A DNA stretch of 64,000 nt. Source: Eonycteris spelaea (taxonomy: Eukaryota; Chordata; Mammalia; Chiroptera; Pteropodidae). Position 1 is the first letter of the stretch. Every line of letters starts with the position of its first letter. The stretch is taken from assembly GCA_003508835.1 (NCBI GenBank), contig PUFA01000285.1, positions 558,001-622,000 of the forward strand. The letters are read 5' to 3'. Of this stretch, positions 24,866 through 37,379 are shown in pieces. A program made the position numbers and the translations under genes. A model generated the notes under the pieces. That model was given only the letters and a program-made list of their open reading frames with translations. It did no database searches and was not told where the DNA came from.

Positions 24866-26039
24866 ATATGCCTAGCTTGGTGGAGGTAATGGATACTTGT
24901 GACAAGTTGGAGTATCCTGGCCTCCCTATTTAGCTTTGAGGGTGCCAGAAAGTTTCCATACCTTTGTTCTTCCTCCCACAGAAGTGGAGCAGAAACCAAT
25001 AATTCTGTCCTCTTGAGTGGCATTGGCCCCAGAACTTCCTCTGCACTCCTGGCTCCCTGGTGTCAATTCAAGTCCAAAATTCGGACTGGCCAAGAACTTT
25101 TTGCAGTTGGTGCTGGAGGGGACTCCTCAGAGGCTGCCTGGAACAACTGCCCTACCTTACAGATGAGGAGACCAAGGCCCAGACAGGCACCCAAGGTGTG
25201 ACATTCAGAGCCAAGGTCTTATTTGGTTATTCAGGGATCCTCTATACCCAAATACCCAATGGACATCTCCCTCTCAGAGAGAAACTCAATCTCCTAGCCC
25301 GCAGTCCCCCTGCCCCACAGCCCATTCCTGGGCCATATTTTATTCTGAGATACTCTACTTGAAATGATGGTGTTTATTTATAATTTGACCTAGCAATTCC
25401 CTTTCTCAGGCCAGAAGGTACTTCAACTAGTGGTGGGGGCTTTCTTTGCCATCTTTGCTGCCAATCCCCGAGTGCCTGGGACACAGTGGGAGCCTTGTGT
25501 GCTGGATAAATAGAACACACCAGCTGAGCGGGCTTCTCCCATGTTTCCAGAGGCTGGTTCAAGGTCCTCAGGCTGGTCAATTTTCATTCTCCTATGGGTT
25601 CGTTAGAGCTGATCCCGAGCATAGACCTCCAGGAGCCTGGCTTCCTCTTTGCCCTTCAGAAACCTTTTTTCTCTTGAAAGACTCACCCCTTTGGCATGAA
25701 CAGTCTTGATGTCTACTTCACAGCTTTCTGCTTCTGATGATCCTTCGGGCTCTGTGTCACCTCCTGTCAGCATCTGTGCCCTGGATCACTTCTGATGTCT
25801 TCTGGCTGTGGGGAGATGTTCAGACAACCAGAAGCAGATCCACATTTGGCACACAATACAGGCTGGAGAGTTGAGAATGGAATGACCACAGCTGAAATAA
25901 TGCCACAGGTTGGGACTGGCAACACTGGGGCTTGCTCTGGCATGTTCCTTTGTGCATACCTTTGACAATTCCTAGGTTGTAGGTCAAGCATGTCCGTACC
26001 TTGTCAGCTGCTGTGGCTGTCTCTATATACCCTCAAGAC
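24866..26039. other. Unassigned intergenic sequence
   Basis: A short antisense MIR piece near 25,150-25,215 ('acagatgaggagaccaaggc'). No exon recognised. Confidence 0.35.
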
Positions 26040-26290
26040 TTTACCCAAAAGTCACCTTTTCAGTGTAGGAACCTCCCTACTTAAAATTGCACCCCTGCTT
26101 CCACCCACTCCCTGCCTTAGTTTTCTACCATCTGATGTCCCGATATTTTAACTATTCATCTCTTTCATGCATTTCAACCTTGCTAAAGCAGGGACTTTTG
26201 TGTTCCCACAGCCCCGGTCCAGAGCAGCCCTTGTTCGTTCAATCCCATCCAGAGTGCAGCTCCCTGCTGTGCCCAGCCTCATCCTTCTCC
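26040..26290 (+). mobile_element. L2 3' end
   Basis: 'aacctccctacttaaaattg' and 'aagcagggacttttgtgttc' fit the sense L2 3' region. Confidence 0.65.
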
Positions 26291-26419
26291 TTCAGGAATG
26301 TCACCCCTGCCCCATGTGTAGCTCCTTGCTCTGGTTTCCTGCCTCCAGACCTCCCTAGTGGGGGCTGCCCAAATACAGAGCCTATTATACCCACTACCCA
26401 GCTTAGTATTAACTGGGAG

Positions 26420-26605
26420 CTTCTCAACCTCCATACCACTGACATTTGGGGTGGATAATCCTTTATAGTAGGACATCAGCAGCATCCTTGGCCTCAACCC
26501 ACAAGATGCCAATGGCACCCCTGGTTATGACAACTAAAAATGTCTCCAGATATTGCCAAACATCCCCTGGGATGCAGAACGACCCCTGGTTGATACTCAC
26601 TATGC
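26420..26605 (-). mobile_element. MER20 (hAT)
   Basis: The + strand carries 'ttctcaacctccataccac', 'ggacatcagcagcatcct', 'atgacaactaaaaatgtc' and 'ccagatattgccaaacatc', which is antisense MER20 in the right order. Confidence 0.88.
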
Positions 26606-26885
26606 TAAAATGATGACTTTATGGTGTGGCCCTTTCTCCTGATCACCTCAACCAGGTGGAGTTGCTTTCAGGTTCTCATAGGATCCAGGTTCCCTTGGTC
26701 CCAACAGCTTCTGCACACGTTGTCTCCACTTCCTGTAATGTCTTTCCACCTTCCCCTTCCCAGTTTGTCTTACCAGCATCTGCTTGGCTTTCGTTCCCTC
26801 TGGAGACTTCCTTGACCTCAGGCTGGATTAGGGGGTCCACCTCAGTCCTACCATAGCCCCTCCCATGAGAACACTGAGCTCACTG

Positions 26886-26903
26886 ATGCTAGCTAGCTAG
26901 CAT
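26886..26903. repeat. 18-bp perfect palindrome
   Basis: ATGCTAGCTAGCTAGCAT equals its own reverse complement; it is built on three overlapping GCTAGC words. Confidence 0.9.
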
Positions 26904-27034
26904 TTATGGTCCCCAGTGGATGGGGGACCTTGGTGCCTGACACCCATGAGAAGTCAATGTGGGTTTGCTGAATGAGAAATGAATGAGTGAGGACCACCAG
27001 CTCATATACCCATTAGCATTTCTCTTACAGATAA

Positions 27035-27800
27035 CTCTAAGCAGATACAAATCAGAGGGAACAGTATAAAGAATCCCCAGGACCTGACACTCAGCTGTAT
27101 AGTTATCAACCCTTGTTTTATCCCTGGTACCTACCCACAGCCTCTCACTTATTACTTTGAAGCAAATCTCAGATATCATTATTTCATCTGTAAATATTTC
27201 AACAGTTATCTTTAAAAGACAAAAACTCTCCCTTTATCAGAATAACTATGCCACCATTATAACACCTGAAAAAAAAAATAACAAGAATTCCTTAAAATCA
27301 TCAGATAGCCCACCGGGAATCACATTTCTTTAGTTGGTGCATGCATTCATACACAAACATGCTGTTGTTGCTACAGTTTATTTGAGCTAGGGTCCAACTA
27401 AGGCCTAGCATTATAATTGGTTAATACTCATATATCTTCTCAAATCTATGGACTCCTTGTCCATCTCTTTGATCCACTGTGATTTATTTGTTGGAGAAAC
27501 CAGCTGTTGCTCTTGTAGTCTCTCACAGTCTGAATTTTTCCTGACTGCATGCCTGTGGTGGTGTTTCATGTGTCCCTCTGTCTCTTGTACTTTCTGAAAT
27601 TTGGTGGTTAGGTCAAGTGCTTGTACAGATTCAGGTTCAGTTGTTTTTTGTGAGAGTGGTTCAGAGGCAGAGCTGGTCCTTTCATCAGGAGGTGCATGGT
27701 GTCTGGTTTTCCTGTCTGTGATGTTAGCAGCACCTGCCTTAATTCCTGGCAGGCTTCATCTTGGTGGCCCTGCCTGCTTCTGGCTTGTTGCGGGACACAT
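27035..27800 (-). mobile_element. L1 3' UTR (old)
   Basis: It is antisense to an old L1 3' UTR: 'ttactttgaagcaaatctc', 'tatttcaacagttatcttt', 'tttatttgttggagaaacc' and 'gcatgcctgtggtggtgttt'. Confidence 0.82.
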
Positions 27801-28824
27801 TGATTGTCTGTGAGGTGTTTCTTGGGGCTCTGGGGTGGGGTGAGGATAGGGGTAGGGTTTCAAAGGTTGTGCTTGCTCTTCCCAGCGTTGTGGGTTCCCG
27901 AGACTAGCGAGCAGGATGTGTGACTTGAAGACTGTGCTGCGGACCGCAGAAAGGCTCTGCGGCCTGCACTCTGGCTCCCAGAAGTCAGAGGTGGTGGCTT
28001 CTCCCCCAGCTCCCAAAGAGGAGTGGTGGTTTGATGGGTAAAGGTGAGAGAAAGGATGCTCAGGGAGGAGAAACAGCGGAGTAAAGGGTAGGGTTTGTAG
28101 AGTGAGGCAGGGCACACAGGGCACATCTGAGATTAGAGACTGGTGGAATGCAGTGCATTCGGAGGAGCACCCCTGAGAAAATTTACCTCCTTTTAGTTTA
28201 ACTTGCAAATATTGATACAACCCTGAACAAACACAGATTTGGAAAAAAAAAAAAACCAATTTTCTTTCTCCAAGGGGTTTATCACAGTCTCTAGCATAGG
28301 GGTCTTAGCCTCATCATCTGATGTATTTTGTCAGTTGCACTATGGTTGCACTGTGGTTTTTAAAGGCTAATGCCTTCAGGAGGGCCTGCGTTTTCTCCCT
28401 GGATGCAGAACCATATCACTCACTTGTATCAAGATACCTAAAGGCGTTTGATTGTGAGCTCCCTGCTACAGCGGGAGACTGCATAAATGTAAGGGTGACC
28501 TGTGTGTTGTAAGACCAGAGAAGAGAGGAGTACTCTGCTGGTCTGGGTAATCAGAGAGGACCTCTCAGATTCTCAGAGTGAGTGACATTGATCTGCATCT
28601 GAAGGACAACTCTCCTGGGGACACATGGCCATGGACTTTGGGGCCAGCAATAGAAATGCGTCCTCTAAGGAGGTCAGTGTAGAGCTGGCACTTAACATGT
28701 GAGAATGGTTTGGACCCCTCCTTCAATGGAAGGGAAGGCCATTGTGGGCGACAGCTTAAACAAAGGCACAGAAGTGGGTGGGAACTAGCAAGTCAGGGTT
28801 CACAACACCAACGATTGGGTGTTC
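27801..28824. other. Unassigned intergenic sequence
   Basis: No repeat or exon recognised. A CG-containing patch at 27,885-27,965 is too short for a CpG island. Confidence 0.35.
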
Positions 28825-28990
28825 AGCTAAACACTTTACACGACTTATCACAACCATGCTCTGCAGAAAGAAGTATTATCACCTTTTTACATATGAGGAA
28901 ACTGAGGCTTAGCGTGATCAAGTGAATTGCTCTAGTCACGAGCTCATAAGTAGTAGAGGCATAATTCAAACCCAGCTCTGGGTGGTTCTA
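28825..28990 (-). mobile_element. MIR
   Basis: 'acatatgaggaaactgaggc' and 'ataattcaaacccagctctg' are antisense MIR. Confidence 0.85.
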
Positions 28991-29034
28991 AAGGTGATAC
29001 TAAAAGATGGAAATTGTGACTGGCAGTAAGTAAG

Positions 29035-29250
29035 AGATATTTGACTGCAGTTCCTTAAATAAATTAGGGGTTATTTTTCACATAAAAGCTGACTGGAGGT
29101 ACGTTTAGGACTAGCTTGGTAGTTCCACAAAATCATCGAGAACCAGGCTCCAGCACCCTTAGTATATAGCGTCTATCCTCAAAGTCACCTAATGGGCCAA
29201 GATGGCTGCTCGAGCTCCAGCTATCTCATCTGTTTTATAGACAAGAAGGA
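29035..29250 (-). mobile_element. MaLR-like LTR fragment (name uncertain)
   Basis: The + strand resembles the antisense 3' half of an old MaLR-type LTR ('tagttccacaaaatcatc', 'ccaagatggctgctcgagc'). It is the same family in the opposite orientation as 32,155-32,582. Confidence 0.55.
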
Positions 29251-29284
29251 GAAAGGAGAAGGAGCAAAAAGATCTGATTCTTAG

Positions 29285-30698
29285 TTTAGTTGCCTCTATA
29301 AAGAGGGTCTATGAGTCCCACTCAAAGACTTCCAGCTTCCAGATTCAAGGACCCATGGAAGGTAGAGGCTGTGCACACTTCCTCTAGCAACCACACGAAA
29401 ATTATAACAAAACTACAGAACAACCAGTACACAAAGTTTCCAGAGGTGTGCCTGAACAGCAGCCCTAAAACTAGGTCACCTCAAATAGTAGGTCACCTCA
29501 AAATGGTAGGAAGGAAGGAGACGCAAAATGGCCCAGTCCCACAACTGCGTGTGGCACTCAAATATCAGGAGGGTTATCGTGGCTGCAGAGCCATCTCCCC
29601 TGCTGAGGAGTGAGGGGTCCCAGTTGTAAGCTGAGCTCCCCACCCCAGAGGTCCATTGCCGGAAGACAAGTCCCTACAACCTCTGGCTATGAAAACCAGT
29701 GGAGGTTGTGGCTGAGTAAAATGATGTGCTGTGGGAAGCAGCAGGGTCCACACCTGTTTTTACTTGCTGATGGACTCGCTCCCTCTGAGCTCCAGTGCTG
29801 GGGCAGCTGTTCCAGGGGCACCAGGGACATATGGGGAGGCATTGATCTGTCAGGCTGCAGGGGAAGGGCTGCAGGGTATGGGCTGGAGGGGCAGCTTGCT
29901 CCCAGAGGTGCAGGCAGAAGCCATTGTCCCTTCGTTGAGCCCTCCCACTCCCAGCCTGCAGTCACAGGCACCATCAACCTAGATAACACAGGTCGCTCCA
30001 CCCAGGCGATTCCCTGAGATTCTGCCTCTCCCAACTTGTAGGTCCACCCAAGCCACTTCAAGTGATTTATTCCACCATAAAAATGGGCTGTTTTGCCTTC
30101 TGCTGAGAACTTTCATAAAATCTCCCAAAGGCTAACAAAAATCCAAAGAAGCAGCATGTGGCCTCAGTGTGCCCTGTACCTCTTGCTGAGCAGCCCCTGC
30201 CAGCCGGCCTCAGTTTATGTCTTGGCCCCTCAAGACACTTATAAGCTCAGCATGGGTGGCAGTCATATGTGGATTACTTGGTGACTCTTACCAGGTGGTC
30301 CCAGAGGTGCACAGCCTATAGCTAAACTTGGCCTGAAACTGGACTCCTCCCAGATCTGTGCCAAGGGCCCCACAGCATACCTACTAAATAAGGCCACTCT
30401 ACTAAGACCAGAGACATAGGAGCCCAACCTAATACATAGAAACAGACACAGGGAGGCAGCTAAAATGGGGAGAAAAGAAGCATGTTCCACATGAAAGGAC
30501 AGAACAGAATCCAGAAAAAGATATAAACAAAGTGGAGTCAAGCAATCTAACAGATACAGACTTCAAAACACTGATTATAAAGATGCTCAAGGAATATAGG
30601 GGAAGAGTAGATGAACTCAGTGAGAATGTTAATGAAGAGATAAAAAAATAAAAATGGATATATATATATATATATATACAGAATATATATATAACAGA

Positions 30699-30737
<39 letters not shown>

Positions 30738-30752
30738 GGCTTCCTATTCTGT

Positions 30753-30791
<39 letters not shown>

Positions 30792-30890
30792 TAGGGAGCC
30801 AATCAGAAATGAAGAATACAATATCAGAGAGCCACATCATGGGATCTCTGATACAAAAAGGGCTGTTGTGATCTCATTGCCCATCCTTGG
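29285..30890 (+). mobile_element. L1 5' region (tentative), with internal microsatellite
   Basis: The right part (30,540-30,655 and 30,790-30,840) reads like the start of L1 ORF1 ('ctgattataaagatgctcaag', 'agaatgttaatgaagagat'). The left part (29,285-30,540), with its GC-rich middle, is compatible with an L1 5' UTR, but I cannot name the subfamily. Confidence 0.55.
30655..30790. repeat. (TA)n, (TG)n and (CA)n hairpin-forming microsatellite
   Basis: (TA)n at 30,659-30,678 is followed by (TG)n at 30,703-30,737 and (CA)n at 30,754-30,788. The last two are reverse complements and give a stem of about 35 bp with a 16-base loop. Confidence 0.95.
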
Positions 30891-31009
30891 CTTTGCCTGT
30901 TCTCCTAAAGGGACCCACTACACTGCCTGATGTGTATATGATCTTGTCTCCTGTCTTTTATGCCTTTTATGTACTCATTGGCATCAGGCTGACCGGTCAG
31001 TGGTTTAGA

Positions 31010-31140
31010 ATGTGGGTACTCGGGTTGAGAGAAACCTGGCTTTGAGCCCTGACTCTACTGTTCACTGGTTAAATAACCACGGGCAAATCCATAATTATTT
31101 GTGAATATCTATACCCTCCTCTATAAAATGGGCATCATAA
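31010..31140 (+). mobile_element. MIR
   Basis: 'ggctttgagccctgactcta' and 'ataaccacgggcaaatcca' are sense MIR. Confidence 0.7.
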
Positions 31141-31144
31141 TACT

Positions 31145-31345
31145 TGTTCACATCGAGGGCTTGTTTTGTGCCAGCCCTGTTCTTAGTACTTTACATACAC
31201 TGCTACATTGAGTTCTCCCAATGGGTCTATGAAGTAGATACTACTATCATTCCCATTTTATAGGTGAGGGAACTGAGACATAAGGAGTTTAAGTACAGCT
31301 AGAAAATGGCCAAGTCGGGAAAGAAGCCTGATCTGACCATGGAGC
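31145..31345 (-). mobile_element. MIR
   Basis: 'cagccctgttcttagtactt', 'tgggtctatgaagtagatac' and 'gtgagggaactgagacata' are antisense MIR, directly beside the previous sense MIR. Confidence 0.85.
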
Positions 31346-31369
31346 TCACATTGTGGTGACTCTACTCTA

Positions 31370-31510
31370 GTGAGCCTCAGTTTCACTATGTGGCAGTGTT
31401 TATAGTACTCTTAGGGCTGACTTGAGGATCCAGTAAGACACTGATGCCTGTGATGTGATCTGTTCAGTTCCTGGTGCATAGTAGGTTCTCGGCATGTGTT
31501 GGCTACTATT
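31370..31510 (+). mobile_element. MIR fragment
   Basis: 'gtgagcctcagtttcactat' and 'ggtgcatagtaggttctcgg' are sense MIR. Confidence 0.75.
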
Positions 31511-32154
31511 GCCGTGTTCCCAGTCTCCTCGACTTTTCCCTTTGTTTCCCACACTTGGCTAAACGTTGTCTGCCTGGGAGCACATCCTCCATCCTCTGGC
31601 TATTTTCAGTTCCATTTCTTGGGAATTCTGGATTCTATATATGAGTTTCAGTGGTTATTTGCAGCTCACATGAGAAGACCAGGGCTCTGGGGAGATGTAA
31701 CAGCTTCTCAAATGGGAATGACTGGGAATGCTGTGTTTATTCTGGAGAAAACACTGACCTAGACACCTTTGCTGGGAGAGTGACTCATGGACACTCCTTC
31801 TATCTCCTGGGGACAGAGTCCAGCATTGCCAGAGTGGTCTGTGCTAGGAGAGGTTATCTGGACAGGATGTGGTGGCTAAGCTGAAGACTTCCTGCAAAGA
31901 AGCACCAGGACAGAGCAGCGGGTGAAGGTAGGAAGGTAGGCAAGGAACCCATGAATTCTTCCAATTTGATCTTCACAAAGCCTCCGGACAGGGGAATACC
32001 AGGCCTGATAGCCCTCTTGGTCGTAGAAGAAAGGGACTTCCTGGCAACAGCCCCAGGAATGAGGGATGACAATTGAGGTAGACATCTTCGGCCTATTTTT
32101 TCATAGCTATTTGCTTTGTGCTAACAAAACATAAATTAGTTTTTGAAACAATAT

Positions 32155-32582
32155 TCTAAGCCAGTCATGACCATTTTTTTTTTTTTACCAAATTTCTCAG
32201 CCACTCATGCTAGTCATATGACCCAGTTCTGGCCATTCCAATCCTAAAGTGGAGTCTTTTGAAAATATTTCTGGAAAACCTTTTGCTCTCCTGATGAAAA
32301 GAGACATGAGACTAGTGTGGCCCTTGCTTTTCCCTTACCTTCGTCTTTCTTGAACCCAAGTGTGGTGACTAGAGCTGTAGCAGCCATCTTGTGACTATGA
32401 GGCCAAGCATGAGGATGAAAGGTCAGTTATATTAGAGATGGTGGAGTCAGGGTCCCTGATGCTAACACTTGTCTGCCTTTAGTTGTATTACGTGGGAAAA
32501 AAAGAACCTCCTATCTATTTGTTTAAGCCTCTACTGGTTGATTTTGGGGGTTTTTTGTAAGTGAATGTGTTCCTAACTAATA
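32155..32582 (+). mobile_element. MaLR-like LTR (name uncertain)
   Basis: It carries 'gcagccatcttgtgacta', 'tgaggatgaaaggtcag' and an LTR-like end 'gttcctaactaatacag', the layout of an old mammalian LTR. Confidence 0.6.
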
Positions 32583-33004
32583 CAGACGTGAAGGCAGAGT
32601 GTGGGTTGGGCCAACAGGGACATTGTATGCTCAAAGATATCCATAAATAGTTCCTCAGGACTGTGCTGAGGCTTCTACTGGACCTTGGTGACATTGACAA
32701 ATCGGGCCCAGACCATTCCCTCAAAGGAGGTCACGTACACTAAAAATGATGATAGAAATTGTGTAACAAGTAGAAACTGTTGCACAGTTCTTAGAGAGTA
32801 AGAAATCCTTTTATTTTTAAAAATTGGATTAAACCATAAGTAAGGGCTCATGTGCCAAGGTTGGCAACAACTACAAAAAAAAGTGTAATGGGGAAGGGGG
32901 AATTGCTCAGAATTAACTGGGATCTTAGGGCTTGGTCAACCCTAAAAAACTGAAGGGAAATTTTGTCATCTACCTTTGATGTTCCTGATGATCCAGTCTG
33001 GTTT

Positions 33005-33400
33005 TAGTTAAGTAAGATTAGCTGCTATAACAAGTAAACCCTGGAATCTCAGGGTACAACACAAAGAAGATTTATTTCTTGTTTATGTCATAGTCTGATA
33101 TGAGTAGGTGAGGGCCAGGGAGCACCTAGACCCCTTTCAACTTGTGACTATGACTTTTTCTAGGTCTTCAGGGTCCTCTCACTCACTGGGGAGATGGGGA
33201 AAGAATCCACTGTGGGCTGGGCTTGACAGTGGTGACATCAATTCTTCTCATGTTCCATTGGCTAGAACTCAGTCACATGGCCACACCTTACTTCAAGTGG
33301 GAGCTGGAGATATAGTCTCGTTGTGTGCCCAGAAAGTGAGCATAGATATTGTGGACACCAGCTGGCCTTCAGAGGTGGTGGGCTGTGGGCTCCCTTCCTC
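33005..33400 (-). mobile_element. Old LTR-like interspersed repeat
   Basis: 'gctgctataacaagtaaacc', 'gaagatttatttcttgttta', 'ccattggctagaactcagtc' and 'acatggccacacc' occur in an order that I recognise from many mammalian genomes, antisense to a MaLR-type LTR. I cannot name the family. Confidence 0.5.
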
Positions 33401-33550
33401 GTCTCTCTAAGCCCCTATCTGCAGCTGCTTCTCTTCACAGACCAGCCAGCCAATGGTCTCAAAGCTCCTGATCTTTCCAACATAAAAAACTGAGCATGGG
33501 CATTTCCAGGAAGCCTACCTGACCCAATCATTGCCCCCTTGCCCTGGAAC

Positions 33551-33600
33551 ACATGCACACACACACACACACACACACACACAACACACACACACACGCA
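33551..33600. repeat. (CA)n microsatellite
   Basis: About 22 CA units with one AACA interruption near 33,582. Confidence 0.95.
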
Positions 33601-33619
33601 CCTCAATTTCCACTTAGGG

Positions 33620-33830
33620 TTAGAACAGTCTTTCTGATCATTGGCACTATTATATTTTGGGCTGGATAATTCTTGGTTGTGGGCCTGTCTTGCACATTGT
33701 AGGATGTTGAGCAGCATCCCTGGCCTCTACCTATTGGATGTTCATAGTAGCTCCCACCTATGACAACCAAAAATGCCAACAGACATTGCCCAATATCCCT
33801 GGGGGATATATGTGGCAATAAGAACACTGG
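33620..33830 (-). mobile_element. MER20 (hAT)
   Basis: 'attttgggctggataattc', 'gagcagcatccctggcctc' and 'tatgacaaccaaaaatgc' are in antisense MER20 order. Confidence 0.88.
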
Positions 33831-34089
33831 ATTAGCAGAAGCCAGAACTTTAGATAGGAAAGACAGCCTTCTGTTTGGTGGAGGTCTGAGGTGCAGGGAG
33901 GGAGGGAAAGGAACTCATGGTATTCTGGTGTGTCTATAGTAGAAAAGAAAATAAAATCAAGCTGGTAATTCATTTTCTAGGAAATTATAGTTGATATAAT
34001 ACCTAGATGAGGTAAGCATTATAATGAGGTTTTGCGGGGCTAGGGGTATTTCAAAGGTAGGACCAGAGGGTCAACTCTGCAAGGGGGTA

Positions 34090-34800
34090 GTTTGTTTCAC
34101 AAAACAGGGGACACTTCAACTAGGTCATGAAAGCTGGCATAGTTGAAGAGGGAGGGATCTTCAGTGGATTTGCAAAGACAATGTGGTGTGCTCTGGGAGT
34201 TGGAGGTGATTTGATGTGGCTGGAGTGTGAGTAGATACTGAGTAGTCACCTCTTCCAGGAGTCCTTCTTCAAGCTGGGTTTGATCCCCTCTTCTCTGTTT
34301 CTACTGTTCCCCTACAGGCCCACTGTACCACTGGCCACCCTGAAATGGCTTGCTTTATCTCATAACTTGTCTTTTGTTCTACTATATTCCAGTCCCTTGC
34401 ACACAGTAGGCACATTGAATAAATGAATCCATAAATGAAGAAACTGATTCATGTAGGGTCTCCTATGCCAGCTTGAGTGGATTGGATTTCGGTCTAGGCA
34501 ACAGGGAACCATTGCAAGGTTTTGAGCAGAGGAGTCACCTGCTATTAGGTGGAGGATGTTTTGGGAAAGGTGCAGGCTGGAAAACCAGCTGTCAAGATGG
34601 TCCAGGTGGGAGATGATGAAGCCTGAGCAGAGCTATTTCAGAGGAACAGTTACAGAAGTTGATGATGACTAGTTGTGGTGGAGAGGGAGAGGTAGAGGGA
34701 GGAGTCAGAGTGCACAGAGAGGGTGGGATGGGCGTCATGGACTAGGGAGTGAAGAGGTCTGGGGGCAAGGGGCCTGGAAGATGCCTGGAGGGGAGGAGTT
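34090..34800 (-). mobile_element. L2 fragment
   Basis: 'gaaccattgcaaggttttga', 'gcagaggagtcacctgctat' and 'atggtccaggtgggagatga' are antisense L2. This is the longest piece in the window. Confidence 0.8.
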
Positions 34801-34889
34801 CAGTAGGTGGAAGGTCTGAAAGAGAAATCTAACCCAGAAATGGAAAATAAGGAGTCATCAATGTATAGTGACTGGGAAAATGCCCCTAT

Positions 34890-34978
34890 TTGTATTTCTA
34901 AGGAGGATGAGGGGGACGGTGAAGGGAGGGGAGGGGACAAGGAGGATGGGGACAGGGAGGAAAAAGAGAAGAAGCTGG
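34890..34978. repeat. Polypurine (GA-rich) tract
   Basis: About 90 bases almost free of pyrimidines on the + strand. It gives a Glu/Asp/Lys-rich frame by composition only. Confidence 0.85.
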
Positions 34979-35284
34979 CTGCAACTGTTTCTGCCTACAT
35001 GCAAGGCAACAGCAGCACTAACACTGAAAGAGCAGCTCTTCTCTGGAAAGGACTTTAAATAGCCCTTGATTAGTTGAAAATCCTTGAGTCTGCCTGGAAG
35101 CAATCTTACAGGGGAAGGAATGCTCTGTTTTCCCTGGAGTTGGGGGGCGGGTTGGGTGCAAATGCTGGAGGCTGGAGCAGGCCTACACAACAGGGGTTTC
35201 CTCCTGGTGAAAGGGCTGACAACCTTGAGAAGCTGTGTACAACATTACATTTAAAATAACTCCCAATGTGTAATTACTCTTTCT

Positions 35285-36160
35285 CTTAGAATGTGATAAT
35301 AAAAAGGTGAATAACCCAATTAAAAATGGGCAAAGAATCTGAACAGACATATCTCTAAAGGAAACATACAGATGACCAATAGCACTAAGAAAGATGTTCA
35401 GCATCACTAGGTACCAGGAAAATGCAAATCAAAACCACAGTGAAATACTGTGGCACATATGTGAGAATGGCTATAATAAAAAAAAACCCCAAAACAGAAA
35501 ATACAAATGTTGATGAGGGTGTGGAGAAATTAGAACCCTTGTGTTATTGTCGGTGGGAATACAAAATAGTGCAGCCACTATGGAAAACAGTCTGGAGTTC
35601 CTCAAAAGGCTAAATATAGAGTTACCATATGACTCAACAATTTTGCTACTAGAGAATACCCAAGAGAAATGGGAAAAAAATGTGTCTATTAAGAAAAAAC
35701 CTGTACATGAAATGTTCATAGCAGCACTATTCACAATTGCCAAAAGATAGAAACAACCCAAGTGTCCACAACAGGTGCATGGATAAACAAACTGTGGTAT
35801 GACCATATGATAGAATATCGTTTAGTCATAAAAAGAAATGACTTACTGATACATGCTATGATAAGGATGAACCTTGAAAATATATGTTAAATGAAAGAAG
35901 CCAGATGCAAAAGGTCACATATTGTGTGCTTCTTTAATATGAAACTTCCAGAATAGAGACAGAAAGTAGATTTTAGTGGTTGCCAGGGGCTAGAGAGGGA
36001 GATGGAGAGGGTTAGCTAATGGGTGTGGAGTTTCTATGTGGGGTGATGAAAACGTTCTGGAATTAGCTTGTTATGATGGTCACACAACATTATGAGTGCG
36101 GTAAAACCACTGAAGTGTACGCTTAAAATGGTTAAATTTTATCCCAATTCAAAATGAATG
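35285..36160 (+). mobile_element. L1 3' end
   Basis: This is a fairly well preserved ORF2 end and 3' UTR: 'acccaattaaaaatgggcaa', 'atagcagcactattcacaat' and 'ggttgccaggggctagag', ending before an (AATG)n/(AAAC)n tail. ORF2 frames are broken but longer than in the other L1 copies. Confidence 0.93.
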
Positions 36161-36208
36161 AATGAATGAATAAGTAAGCAAGTAAACAAACAAACAAATA
36201 AATAAATG
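36155..36208. repeat. (AATG)n(AAAC/AAAT)n tail
   Basis: Simple A-rich tetranucleotide repeats at the 3' end of the preceding L1. Confidence 0.9.
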
Positions 36209-36251
36209 GAAACTCTGTACTTTTTGCTCACACTTTCTGTTAACCTAAAAG

Positions 36252-36852
36252 TGTTACCAGTTCTGGGGAGTCCTGGAACTCCTGGATCTAAGTTCCTGGC
36301 ATCTGGTCAACAAAGAATCGAAGATAGACACCTAGCAATTATAAGCAAGCTAGCTTTATTGAAAACAAAAGTACGCTTTCAAAAGTGAGAGCAGGCTGTT
36401 AAAAGCAGTCAGTTCCAAAGACTTCTGCCAAGTAAAAATATACTCTCAGATGTGAGAGCGGGCAGACTCTAGAGAGAGCTGCTGCATTGTCCCATTGTTG
36501 GTTTGGGAACTTTATCCATTAATCTAACTAAGATGTGGAATATTCATGATTTGGGGGTGGTCCCTTTGTGGAAAGAAGGTGGTTTTTTTCTGGAATCAGG
36601 GAGATGTCCCTTTTCTTGCCATGTTAGGTCTTTTCAGAACTGTCATGGCATCAGGTACATGATGGGTATAGCCTTAACTGCAATGCTAATTTATTACAAT
36701 AATCGTAAAATGAAGCAAAGGTAAATTCTAGGTCACACCAGCTGTCCTTTTGCACATGCCTATGTTGGAGACTTTCCCTAGCCCCTTTATTTTCCACCGT
36801 AGCAGGAAGTTTAAACCCATAAAACTGTTTCACCACATCAAATTTATTGTTC
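36252..36852 (-). mobile_element. Solo ERV LTR (class I-like)
   Basis: Read on the - strand the element ends ...GAACTGGTAACA at 36,252 and has a polyadenylation signal in TTCAATAAAGCTAGCTTG (about 36,346-36,363). The body has AATAAA-rich U3 text and no ORF. The 5' edge (about 36,850) is approximate, and I see no clear duplication. It is unrelated in sequence to the 39-49 kb LTR family. Confidence 0.7.
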
Positions 36853-37379
36853 AAGGCTGTTTTCATTTTAGTGGCTCTGGGGAAGGGCCCTAATGTAATT
36901 CCTACCTCAAATGTACTCTAAAAAAAATAAAGTCTATTAGGTAACAAAACATGAAATGACCATGAGAAGTGTGAAGTCCGTGACCCTGGGTCCTTCAGTG
37001 CCACATGTAGGCAGCTGGTCCGTTTGGACCCCATTTATGCATTCATTCAATGTCACCACCAGCCTGGGCCTCCCCAGCCCCACCAGAACACATCCCTTCC
37101 TCTTTCTGAAGACTGATCTTCCCACAGTCAGCCAGTCAGTCTGCAGGGCCACCTGCCTAGAGACAGACAAAGGCAGTTGCCTTTGATCCCCATGACAAGC
37201 CCACAAGGAAATGGGAACTCAGGGAGGTCAGGACGTTTGCCTAAGATCAGTCAGTGGGTAAGTGGCAGAGCTGGATGGGACCCCTGATGTGTCTGGCCCC
37301 AGTAGGGCAGGAGAGGGGCATTGCTGTAGGGCCTGCTCCTGAGTAGCCTCTAGTCAACAATGCTGAGTCTGGAGACATA
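36853..37379. other. Unassigned intergenic sequence
   Basis: No exon recognised. 37,190-37,270 may be a worn antisense MIR ('gggaactcagggaggtcagg'). Confidence 0.35.
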
